From an uncultured Clostridia bacterium (GTDB lineage Bacteria; Bacillota; Clostridia; Christensenellales; UBA1242), in contig CAMUJQ010000036.1 of assembly GCA_947089305.1 (NCBI GenBank), positions 1 to 10,908 on the forward strand: a DNA stretch of 10,908 nucleotides, given 5' to 3'. The notes under the pieces are model-generated. The model made no database searches and was not told the origin of the DNA. It was given only the letters and a program-made list of their open reading frames with translations. Position numbers and translations under genes: made by a program. Positions 5,813 to 10,908 of this stretch are shown here, one piece after another (the stretch's first letter is position 1; every line of letters starts with the position of its first letter).

Positions 5813-6694
5813 ATGACAAACGAAGAATTAGCACTACTTATTGATTATAGCAACCATACAAACGATATTAATAAAATAAAGGAAATTGCAATAGCTGTTG
5901 CAAAATCTCAAAATCCATATCATATTTGTGATTTTGCTGAATTTTGTAAACATTCAGATCATCCTGAAATTATGCCAATTTTAGAAAATGGAATGTTTGC
6001 AACGGGGGATTTAATTCACTGTTACGAATTTGCATTTTGTATGGCAGACCACGATAAACATTTTAATTTAAAAAAATTTGAAGAATTAATTGCAGTTAAT
6101 GATTTAGCTAAAATTGAATATTATTTTTTAGAGTGTGTTAAGGGAACTGACGTTGACAAAATGACTAAAGCCATGCTAAAAACTAATAATAAAAAATGGA
6201 TTAAAGCTTATATTGAAAACAAAGAACTTGAAAAACCTTTTAGTGAATTAGATCTTAATAGGTATTATAATTGTTTACGTGATGATTATCTTCCACAAAA
6301 ATTAGAAAAATATCGTGAAAATTTTGCACAAGCAGAAGAAGATGCAATAAAATCAAAAAACCCATTGTTTATTAATGAAGTTATGGAATATTGTCAGCCA
6401 GTTAACATTGATAGATTGTTTAATGCAATGATGGCAACAGATGATTTACTTCACATATATGAAATGTATTGTTCGGTTCCAAGTTTGACAGAAGCACAAA
6501 GAAACACAATTTTAGAATATATGAAAAATAACAGCAAAGTAAATAGTGCAAAATATATGTATTATGTTTGTGCTTATACAGATTTAGCACGTGAAAAACA
6601 ACTAGAGATGTTAGAAGCAGCGAAGAGAACAGGTAACGAAAAATACATTAAAAAAATTGAATCAGTTCTTAAACCTATTGGAATTAAAAAATAA
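5813..6694 (+). CDS. Alpha-helical repeat protein of unknown function (293 aa)
   Basis: A soluble, almost entirely helical protein with no signal peptide, membrane segment or catalytic motif. At least four related units of roughly 36-43 residues can be lined up, starting near residues 34, 98, 183 and 246. Units 1 and 3 are most alike: each opens with NP, has a central C, then MFATGDLIHCYEF or MMATDDLLHIYEM. Units 2 and 4 carry MLKTNNKKWIKAY and EAAKRTGNEKYIKKI. The shared core is hydrophobic-x-x-T-(G/D/N)-(D/N)-x-x-x-I/C-Y/K, which suggests a solenoid scaffold for protein binding, in the general manner of HEAT or TPR proteins. I do not assign it to a named family. AAGGAG is 6 bases before the ATG. 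Its own promoter and terminator make it a single-gene unit. Confidence 0.82.
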   Translation: MTNEELALLIDYSNHTNDINKIKEIAIAVAKSQNPYHICDFAEFCKHSDHPEIMPILENGMFATGDLIHCYEFAFCMADHDKHFNLKKFEELIAVNDLAKIEYYFLECVKGTDVDKMTKAMLKTNNKKWIKAYIENKELEKPFSELDLNRYYNCLRDDYLPQKLEKYRENFAQAEEDAIKSKNPLFINEVMEYCQPVNIDRLFNAMMATDDLLHIYEMYCSVPSLTEAQRNTILEYMKNNSKVNSAKYMYYVCAYTDLAREKQLEMLEAAKRTGNEKYIKKIESVLKPIGIKK

Positions 6695-6717
6695 AAAGCA
6701 TTTAACAATGCTTTTTT
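6693..6717 (+). terminator. Intrinsic terminator
   Basis: A perfect 10-bp stem (6693-6702 with 6707-6716) with a TAAC loop ends in a T tract. It begins at the stop codon of the helical-repeat gene. Confidence 0.85.
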
Positions 6718-6764
6718 AATTAAACAAAAATTAAATTTTAGCATATAAAAATAGTAAAAAATAA

Positions 6765-6793
6765 TTGACAACAAAAAATACATGTGTTATACT
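6765..6793 (+). promoter_or_regulatory. Strong promoter of tRNA-Asn
   Basis: TTGACA (6765-6770), a 17-base spacer and TATACT (6788-6793) with a TGT extension. This is the best consensus match in the window, as expected for a stable RNA gene. Confidence 0.85.
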
Positions 6794-6813
6794 AGCAAAG
6801 TCAACTTAAATAT

Positions 6814-6888
6814 TCCTCGTTAGCTCAGCGGTAGAGCACTCGGCTGTTAACCGATAGGTCGTAGGTTCAAATCCTACACGAGGAGCCA
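6814..6888 (+). tRNA. tRNA-Asn (anticodon GUU)
   Basis: A complete 75-nt tRNA with encoded CCA. The acceptor stem is TCCTCGT with ACGAGGA, the D arm is GCTC/GAGC with an AGCGGTA loop, and the anticodon loop CTGTTAA (6844-6850) carries GTT at 6846-6848. The T arm is GTAGG/CCTAC with a TTCAAAT loop, and the discriminator is G before CCA at 6886-6888. The outermost pair of the anticodon stem (27-43) is a C-T mismatch where the Bacillus subtilis counterpart has A-T; the other four pairs are intact. It reads AAC and AAU codons. It is a single-gene transcript with its own promoter and terminator. Confidence 0.96.
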
Positions 6889-6896
6889 ACCTAAAC

Positions 6897-6917
6897 ACGC
6901 CCTTTGGGCGTTTTTTT
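6897..6917 (+). terminator. Intrinsic terminator of tRNA-Asn
   Basis: ACGCCC (6897-6902), a TTT loop and GGGCGT (6906-6911) are followed by a T7 tract. It lies just after the CCA end. Confidence 0.9.
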
Positions 6918-6922
6918 ATTAT

Positions 6923-7057
6923 CAAATTGTGAACAAAAATGCTTGCATTTGAGGGCACAAATTTGGTAATAAAAAATAACACACGGAGTGTGTGATTAGG
7001 TTGACTACTCGTACATGTTTATAATGCGAGCTATATGAGTGTAAGCGAATATAGGTC
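6923..7057. repeat. Direct repeat copy 1 (135 bp, palindrome-rich)
   Basis: This is the first of two copies that match at 134 of 135 positions, 155 bp apart, in the gap between tRNA-Asn and the NUDIX gene. The unit contains several inverted repeats: AAATGC/GCATTT (6937-6950), ACACAC/GTGTGT around GGA (6979-6993), CTCG/CGAG (7008-7030) and CTATAT/ATATAG (7031-7054). CAAATTGTG at the left end is also nearly complementary to a CACAAATTTG further in. No coding potential is supported. It could be an intergenic repeat element or a structured RNA; other genomic copies would be needed to tell. Confidence 0.85.
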
Positions 7058-7077
7058 AAGGTGTGTGGAGTGGGAAG

Positions 7078-7212
7078 CAAATTGTGAACAAAAATGCTTG
7101 CATTTGAGGGCACAAATTTGGTAATAAAAAATAACACACGGAGTGTGTGATTAGGTTGACTACTCGTACATGTTTATAATGCGAGCTATATGAGCGTAAG
7201 CGAATATAGGTC
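7078..7212. repeat. Direct repeat copy 2 (135 bp)
   Basis: The second copy differs from the first only at 7195 (C instead of T at 7040). A 20-bp purine-rich spacer (7058-7077) separates the copies. It ends 58 bp before the NUDIX start codon, so it may lie upstream of or within that gene's promoter region. A minus-strand reading frame covers part of both copies but is explained by the duplication. Confidence 0.85.
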
Positions 7213-7270
7213 GTCAAAAAGTTTGCGTTTTTTAGATTTTTATTATAATATATAATATAGGAGAATTATT

Positions 7271-7810
7271 ATGCATTGTATTAAGTTGGTTACTGATAAA
7301 GATTTTGGACTTAAAGAATTAAAACTAAAAAATCCTAAAATTAGATATGCGTCACGAGGAATTGTTTTGCGTGACGATGGAAAAATTGCTGTTTTTAACA
7401 AAATTAATATGAATGAGTATAAATTACCAGGTGGTGGAATTGATGCTGGCGAAACACCAGAAGAGGCGTTTTTAAGAGAGTGTTTAGAAGAAACTGGCTG
7501 TGAAGTTGAGATAATTAAAAAATCGGGTTATACTGAAGAGAGAAAAAGTCGATCTAATTTTAAACAAATTTCTTATGTTTTTGTAGGTAAAGTAAAAAAA
7601 GATTTAGGGCAATTAAACCTTACAGAAAAAGAAAAAGCAGAAGGTGCAAAACTTATATGGGCTGAGCCTGAAAAAGCATTAGATTTAGTTGAAAATTGTG
7701 TTTATAATTTAAATGGTTCTAATTACGATATAGAAGAAAGTTTATATAGCACAAATTTTGTTGTTGTTCGTGATAAATATATTTTGAAATATTATTTAAA
7801 TAACAATTAA
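7271..7810 (+). CDS. NUDIX hydrolase
   Basis: Predicted to hydrolyse a nucleoside diphosphate linked to another group, using Mg2+ or Mn2+. The Nudix box GX5EX7REUXEEXGU is complete at residues 55-77: Gly55, Glu61, Arg69-Glu70 and Glu73-Glu74 with Thr-Gly after. It is preceded by YKLPGGG, the usual lead-in. The rest of the domain follows the MutT fold (RGIVLRDDGKIAVF before the box, SYVFVGKV and AKLIWAEPEKAL after). At 179 residues it is slightly longer than minimal MutT proteins because of extra residues at both ends; the substrate cannot be read from sequence. AGGAG lies 7 bases before the ATG. Two overlapping TATAAT hexamers (7244 and 7251) lie upstream, but the -35 is poor (TTTGCG at 7222-7227). 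It converges on trpS with a shared terminator. Confidence 0.92.
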   Translation: MHCIKLVTDKDFGLKELKLKNPKIRYASRGIVLRDDGKIAVFNKINMNEYKLPGGGIDAGETPEEAFLRECLEETGCEVEIIKKSGYTEERKSRSNFKQISYVFVGKVKKDLGQLNLTEKEKAEGAKLIWAEPEKALDLVENCVYNLNGSNYDIEESLYSTNFVVVRDKYILKYYLNNN

Positions 7811-7836
7811 AAAAACACTTTTTAAAGTGTTTTTTT
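7809..7836. terminator. Bidirectional intrinsic terminator between NUDIX and trpS
   Basis: An 11-base inverted repeat, AAAAACACTTT (7811-7821) with AAAGTGTTTTT (7824-7834), has A and T runs outside the CACT/AGTG core. It therefore gives a hairpin plus U tract on both strands. It lies between the two convergent stop codons and touches the trpS stop. Confidence 0.85.
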
Positions 7837-8827
7837 ATTCAACGCCGATTGCAGTTCTAACGCGTTTAATTGTTTCTTTTGAAATTTGGCGAGCTTTGTT
7901 TGCACCGTCTTGCAAAATGTTATTTACAATTTGTGGATTAGTCATATAGTAATTATATTTTTCACGCATTGGTTTAATATATGAATTAATTAATTCAAAT
8001 AAATCATTTTTAGCCTCACCCCAGCCAATGCCTCTAGCAAGTTTTTGTTTAAAGGCTTCAGTTTGTTCTTTAGTTGCAAAAAGCTTATATAAATTAAATA
8101 TTGTGTTATCTGTTCCTTTTGGTTCACTAGGAAGAGAACTATCTGTTACAATTCGCATAATAATTTTTTTAAGTTCATTTTCAGTGCAGAATAATGGAAT
8201 TATATTATTATAACTTTTGCTCATCTTACGTCCGTCTAAACCTAAAATAGTGGCAACATTTTCAGTAATTAAACCATCTGGCATAGTCAAGCATTTTTTA
8301 AACTTGTTATTAAAATAGGTGCAAATATCTCTAGCAATCTCAATGTGTTGTTTTTGGTCTAGTCCAACTGGAACAAGATTAGTGTTAAAAAGTAAAATGT
8401 CCGCTGCCATTAAAATTGGATAGTTATAAAGTCCCATGTTAACGCCATCATCAATATCTGTTTGGCTTATGCTATTTTGTTCACATTTAGCTTTATATGC
8501 ATGAGCGCGATTCATAAGGCCTTTTGGTGTTACATTTGTTAAAATTGTTGATAATTCAAAAGTTTCTTTTATATCACTTTGCTTATAGAACACAACTTTA
8601 TTTGGATCAAGCCCGCAAGCAAGCCAAGTTGATGCAACTTCAAGCGTGTGAGCCTTTAATTCTTCTCGCGTTTCAACAGTTGTAAGCGCGTGATAATCTG
8701 CTATAAAAAAGTAGCATATGTTATTTTCATTATTTACAAGTTCTAATGCAGGTTTAATAGCTCCAAAATAGTTGCCTATGTGAGGTGTGCCTGTAGGTTT
8801 AATTCCTGTTAAAATTATGTTTTTCAT
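7835..8827 (-). CDS. trpS: Tryptophan-tRNA ligase
   Basis: Charges tRNA-Trp with tryptophan using ATP, in the cytoplasm; a class I synthetase working as a dimer. The HIGH-type signature is HIGN at residues 16-19 in GIKPTGTPHIGNYFGA, and KMSKS is at 201-205. The family block VGLDQKQHIEIARDI (154-168) and the MAADILLFN segment (140-148) are characteristic of TrpRS. The length of 330 residues is normal. AAAGGA lies about 10 bases before the ATG. The promoter at 8851-8879 leaves a leader of only about 17 bases, so there is no room for a T-box riboswitch or trp leader, unlike trpS in many Bacillota. It is transcribed divergently from the dUTPase gene and converges on the NUDIX gene. Confidence 0.97.
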   Translation of the reverse strand: MKNIILTGIKPTGTPHIGNYFGAIKPALELVNNENNICYFFIADYHALTTVETREELKAHTLEVASTWLACGLDPNKVVFYKQSDIKETFELSTILTNVTPKGLMNRAHAYKAKCEQNSISQTDIDDGVNMGLYNYPILMAADILLFNTNLVPVGLDQKQHIEIARDICTYFNNKFKKCLTMPDGLITENVATILGLDGRKMSKSYNNIIPLFCTENELKKIIMRIVTDSSLPSEPKGTDNTIFNLYKLFATKEQTEAFKQKLARGIGWGEAKNDLFELINSYIKPMREKYNYYMTNPQIVNNILQDGANKARQISKETIKRVRTAIGVE

Positions 8828-8850
8828 AAAAATGTATTCCTTTAATTTTC

Positions 8851-8879
8851 ATTTTAGCAAAATTATTTTTAATAGTCAA
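8851..8879 (-). promoter_or_regulatory. Promoter of trpS
   Basis: On the minus strand, TTGACT (8874-8879), a 17-base spacer and TAAAAT (8851-8856). It is back-to-back with the dUTPase promoter. Confidence 0.75.
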
Positions 8880-8892
8880 AGAAAAAACATTG

Positions 8893-8921
8893 TTGACTTC
8901 AATTTTTATGTATGTTAATAT
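8893..8921 (+). promoter_or_regulatory. Extended -10 promoter of the duplicated dUTPase gene
   Basis: TTGACT (8893-8898), a 17-base spacer and TAATAT (8916-8921) preceded by TGT. The leader is about 12 bases and contains AGGAG. Confidence 0.75.
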
Positions 8922-8939
8922 TTACATATAGGAGAACTT

Positions 8940-9794
8940 ATGAAAAATTGTAAAATTAAAGTGCCGTATATTTCAGACGATATTATATCTAAAGCAGTTG
9001 AATCAAATGGAATAAATAAAAATGAAATTATTTTATTGCGTGCAAACAAAGCTTATACAATTAATCCCAAAGAGCGCACAATAATTAACACAGGACTTAA
9101 AATAGCCGTTCCACAAGGTTTTGAATTGCAAGTTAGAAATGCGGGAAATTATAATGTTCAAGGTGGACTTTTAAACATTGTTAATGAACCGGGAACAATT
9201 GATAGCGACTACCGTGGAGATGTTGGCGTTATAGTTTATAATCCACATTCTTTTAAAATAGAATTAGGTGAAGGTGATGTTGTTGCAAAAGGTGTTTTTA
9301 ACAAAGTTGAACAAGTAATTTTTGCTGACATTAATGAAAAAGAGCCTTATGCAATTAAAGTTACAGGCGAGGGGAACGCGCAAATTCCTTTTTACGCAAC
9401 AGATGGCGCAGCTGGTGTTGACATTGTTGCAAGTGAAAGAAAAATCATTAAAGCAGGAGAAACTGCCAAAATTGAAACGGGTTTAACTATTGATTTGCCT
9501 CCTTATATGGTTGGTGAAATAAGGTCACGTAGTGGTCTTGCCGCAAAAAAAGGCATTAAGGCAAATAATGATTTAATAAAAAACGGTAAAAATGTGGCTG
9601 TTATTCTAACTAATACTTCTAGCGAAGATTTTATAGTTGAGTCAGGCGATAGAATTGCTCAAATTGTGTTTATGTTAAAAAATAGTGAAAAGGCAAATGT
9701 TGAAATTTATTTAAAAAAAGTTTCAACGCTTGATGAAACATCTCGCGCTGCAGGTGGCTTTGGAAGCACAGGTGTAAGCGCAAAAAAAAATTAG
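8940..9794 (+). CDS. Fused two-domain dUTPase with split motif set (order 3-1-2-4-5)
   Basis: Predicted to hydrolyse dUTP to dUMP and pyrophosphate, keeping uracil out of DNA and feeding dTMP synthesis. The 284 residues hold two dUTPase folds, about 1-140 and 147-284, against ~150 for one usual subunit. Domain A keeps motif 3 (GTIDSDYRGD, 85-94, with Asp88 and Tyr91) but motif 1 is reduced to ILLRA, motif 2 to VRNAG and motif 4 to GDVVAKGVF. Domain B keeps motif 1 (ATDGAAGVDIVA, 153-164), motif 2 (RSRSG, 195-199), motif 4 (GDRIAQIVF, 236-244) and motif 5 (RAAGGFGSTG, 269-278), but motif 3 is replaced by NNDLIKNGKN (209-218), lacking the Asp and Tyr and a few residues shorter. The halves are complementary, so an active site would need both, as in herpesvirus dUTPases. 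AGGAG lies 5 bases before the ATG. A deoxynucleotide-binding non-enzyme is a less likely alternative. Confidence 0.9.
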   Translation: MKNCKIKVPYISDDIISKAVESNGINKNEIILLRANKAYTINPKERTIINTGLKIAVPQGFELQVRNAGNYNVQGGLLNIVNEPGTIDSDYRGDVGVIVYNPHSFKIELGEGDVVAKGVFNKVEQVIFADINEKEPYAIKVTGEGNAQIPFYATDGAAGVDIVASERKIIKAGETAKIETGLTIDLPPYMVGEIRSRSGLAAKKGIKANNDLIKNGKNVAVILTNTSSEDFIVESGDRIAQIVFMLKNSEKANVEIYLKKVSTLDETSRAAGGFGSTGVSAKKN

Positions 9795-9814
9795 ATTAAA
9801 ACAATATTATAATT

Positions 9815-9934
9815 TTAAAAATTTCTTTTTATTAATTTTTCCTTTTTAAATTCTTTATACAAAAAATAACTAAAAGTAAATGGTAAAGCTATTATAGAAA
9901 TTAAAATACAGATAAATTTAATTAAGACTTTCAA
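9815..9934 (-). CDS. Possible 39-residue single-span membrane peptide
   Basis: An open frame with a TTG start at 9934 and TAA at 9815. The peptide begins MKVLIKFICILISIIALPFT and ends in a basic tail (YKEFKKEKLIKRNF), giving one hydrophobic helix of about 20 residues followed by positive charge, the pattern of small bacterial membrane proteins. AGAGAG lies 8 bases before the TTG. A plausible promoter lies upstream on the minus strand: TTGCTT (9991-9996), 16 bases, TATTAT (9969-9974) with a TGT extension. It converges on the dUTPase gene 20 bp away. Against it are the TTG start and AT-rich sequence, which readily mimics hydrophobic peptides. Confidence 0.4.
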   Translation of the reverse strand: MKVLIKFICILISIIALPFTFSYFLYKEFKKEKLIKRNF

Positions 9935-9989
9935 AACAATAGCTCTCTTTTATAAACTCAATAATACAATAATAACACATTATTAAATT

Positions 9990-10028
9990 AAAGCAAATTA
10001 AAACACAAACGATAATTTGCTTTTTTTT
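9990..10028 (+). terminator. Intrinsic terminator in the dUTPase-amidase gap
   Basis: A perfect 11-bp stem, AAAGCAAATTA (9990-10000) with TAATTTGCTTT (10013-10023), has a 12-base loop and is followed by a T run to 10028. On the plus strand it would end the dUTPase transcript about 200 bases after the stop codon, or a transcript starting in the gap. It would also insulate the amidase gene from upstream reading. Confidence 0.75.
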
Positions 10029-10084
10029 ATGTTTAAAGTCGAATTTTATCACACTTTTTATATTTTTAAACATAAATATGTTTA
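10029..10084 (+). promoter_or_regulatory. Alternating inverted repeats upstream of the amidase gene
   Basis: ATGTTTAAA (10029-10037), TTTAAACAT (10065-10073) and ATGTTTA (10078-10084) are three related arms. The middle arm can pair with the first (9 bp) or with the third (7 bp), and the third ends just before the AAAGGAG ribosome binding site (10088-10094). No good sigma-A promoter is visible. An AC at 10053-10054 and CATAAATA at 10071-10078, 16 bases apart, loosely resemble a mother-cell sporulation promoter, but the match is weak. The arms could be an operator or a leader hairpin. Confidence 0.35.
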
Positions 10085-10100
10085 GTTAAAGGAGTTTTAT

Positions 10101-10908
10101 ATGAATAATATTTTTTCTACACTCGCTACAAATCCCGCAAATCTTTTAATTGCTGGGAATGACGAGCACGGTTTACTTCCACAACCAACACCTGGTAAAC
10201 GTACGCCTATTATGCCTTATGTGAATAGAAGTTTTTATGAAAATGAGTTTAATCAAGCTGCGAAAGGATATTTTTTGCAAGCTTGCAGACGCTGTGGTTT
10301 TCGTACTTTTGATGTTAAACCTGAACAAACAGATGTAACCTTAGGAGAAAGAGCAAGACGCGTTAATAATGCAAAAGCAAATGCGCTTGTAACTTTTGCT
10401 TATAATGCATTTGGGGATGGTAACACATTTAATAGTGCGCGAGGATTAGAAACTTTTTATAGTACATATTCTTCTGTTGCTTCACAAAGTAGAATTTTGG
10501 CAACAAGAGTTTATAATAATATTTTAGAGCGAACACCTCGTCTTGGTCGTGGTGTTAAAACCTTAAATGCTTATATGCTTTATGCTGTTAATTGTCCAAG
10601 CACAATTGTTGAAGCAGGATTTATGACTAACTTTTTAGAAGCTAGACAAATGTTAGACCCAGATTTCCAACAAGCAGTTGGGGAAGGTGCCTGTGAAGGT
10701 GTTTGTGAATATTTTGGAGTTACTTACGTTCAACCAACTCCTCGCAACCTCAGAAACAACTTAAAACAAGGAATGCGTGGGGAAGATGTTAGATATCTTC
10801 AACAAAAATTATACAGCAAACTTTATCCTGAAGTTGGAACTATTGACGGTATTTTTGGGGCAAAAACAGCACAAGCTGTCAAAAATTTTCAACGAGATAA
10901 TGGTTTAG
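10101..10908 (+). CDS. N-acetylmuramoyl-L-alanine amidase-like protein (Amidase_3) with peptidoglycan-binding domain, 3' end beyond window
   Basis: 269 residues are visible and the frame is open at the edge. Residues about 13-207 match the Amidase_3 fold, which cuts the bond between MurNAc and L-Ala in peptidoglycan: LLIAGNDEHG, then PTPGKRTP, YENEFNQAAK (Glu47 or Glu49), NALVTFAYNAFG, ARGLETFYS and TIVEAGFMTNFLEA (Glu171, the expected catalytic Glu). Residues 217-269 are a PG_binding_1 domain (GMRGEDVRYLQQKLY, then TIDGIFGAKTAQAVKNFQ). The usual GHG reads AGN, with a His four residues later, and the usual SIHxN reads TFAYN, so two canonical zinc-binding His positions are changed; activity is uncertain. 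There is no signal peptide, which fits a mother-cell lysin, a phage-type lysin or a non-classical export route. AAAGGAG is 6 bases before the ATG. Confidence 0.88.
   Translation, partial: MNNIFSTLATNPANLLIAGNDEHGLLPQPTPGKRTPIMPYVNRSFYENEFNQAAKGYFLQACRRCGFRTFDVKPEQTDVTLGERARRVNNAKANALVTFAYNAFGDGNTFNSARGLETFYSTYSSVASQSRILATRVYNNILERTPRLGRGVKTLNAYMLYAVNCPSTIVEAGFMTNFLEARQMLDPDFQQAVGEGACEGVCEYFGVTYVQPTPRNLRNNLKQGMRGEDVRYLQQKLYSKLYPEVGTIDGIFGAKTAQAVKNFQRDNGL

Noticed and set aside
6574..6783. 69-residue minus-strand frame
   Set aside because: It is antisense to the 3' end of the helical-repeat gene and runs through that gene's terminator and into the tRNA promoter.
6922..7137. A 71-residue minus-strand reading frame across the direct repeats
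   Set aside because: It spans one whole repeat and part of the other, its two halves repeat each other, and it has no ribosome binding site or recognisable protein character. The duplication explains it.
6923..7212. CRISPR array
   Set aside because: There are only two repeats, each 135 bp, with one 20-bp spacer and no cas genes. The sizes do not fit CRISPR.
6814..7270. tRNA-linked integrated mobile element
   Set aside because: A tRNA next to repeats is a common integration setting, but there is no integrase, no repeat of the tRNA 3' end downstream, and the next gene is an ordinary NUDIX gene.
8028..8213. 61-residue plus-strand frame
   Set aside because: It is antisense to trpS, whose motifs are complete on the minus strand.
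8940..9360. Domain A of the dUTPase gene as a dCTP deaminase
   Set aside because: The families share a fold, but the retained block GTIDSDYRGD is the dUTPase motif 3 form, and no deaminase-type catalytic block is visible.
1..10908. Alternative genetic code with TGA read as Trp
   Set aside because: No gene here ends in TGA (nine TAA, two TAG), which raised the question. However, Trp positions checked in trpS and the pseudouridine synthase use TGG, and no frame needs TGA read-through. AT-rich stop preference explains the pattern.

Overview
The window is strongly AT-rich, with short intergenic gaps, AGGAG-type ribosome binding sites and many promoters close to the sigma-A consensus (TTGACN, 16-18 bp, TATAAT), several with a TGn extension. 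It also carries a large Gram-positive-type SRP RNA with an Alu domain. Together these suggest a low-GC Bacillota genome, probably a clostridia-like or related uncultured lineage. Trp is encoded by TGG in the genes checked, and every visible stop is TAA or TAG. Placement below phylum is inference.

Layout. 1-1465 (minus): two genes of unknown function, the downstream one cut by the window edge, coupled by a TAATG overlap and driven by a consensus promoter. 1517-3922 (minus): a three-gene operon encoding a HEPN-like/CBS protein, an RlmI-like SAM-dependent methyltransferase and an RluA-family pseudouridine synthase, with a promoter at one end and an intrinsic terminator at the other. 3952-4265 (plus): SRP RNA with its own extended -10 promoter. 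4287-4956: a divergent pair, a small XRE regulator (minus) and a small Rho-N/SAP-like protein with an AT-hook-like motif (plus), sharing a 9-bp dyad across both promoters. 5002-6717 (plus): two monocistronic genes, a zinc-ribbon membrane protein and an alpha-helical repeat protein. 6765-6917 (plus): tRNA-Asn(GUU) with promoter and terminator. 6923-7212: two near-identical 135-bp palindrome-rich direct repeats. 7271-8827: a convergent NUDIX hydrolase (plus) and trpS (minus) sharing a bidirectional terminator. 8893-9794 (plus): a fused, duplicated dUTPase. 9815-9934 (minus): a possible 39-residue membrane peptide. 10101-10908 (plus, cut by the edge): an Amidase_3-type protein with a C-terminal peptidoglycan-binding domain.

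Most of the window is housekeeping: translation (trpS, tRNA, rRNA modification), protein targeting (SRP), nucleotide sanitation (dUTPase, NUDIX) and cell wall. No transposase, integrase, CRISPR array or clear phage module is visible. The strongest signal is the dUTPase. The first domain keeps only motif 3, and the second keeps motifs 1, 2, 4 and 5 but has lost motif 3. One polypeptide therefore carries one complete motif set in the order 3-1-2-4-5, the order known from the duplicated herpesvirus dUTPases. Secondary points are the HEPN-CBS protein heading an RNA-modification operon, the amidase with substituted metal-ligand positions, the intergenic direct repeats and the XRE-linked dyad.
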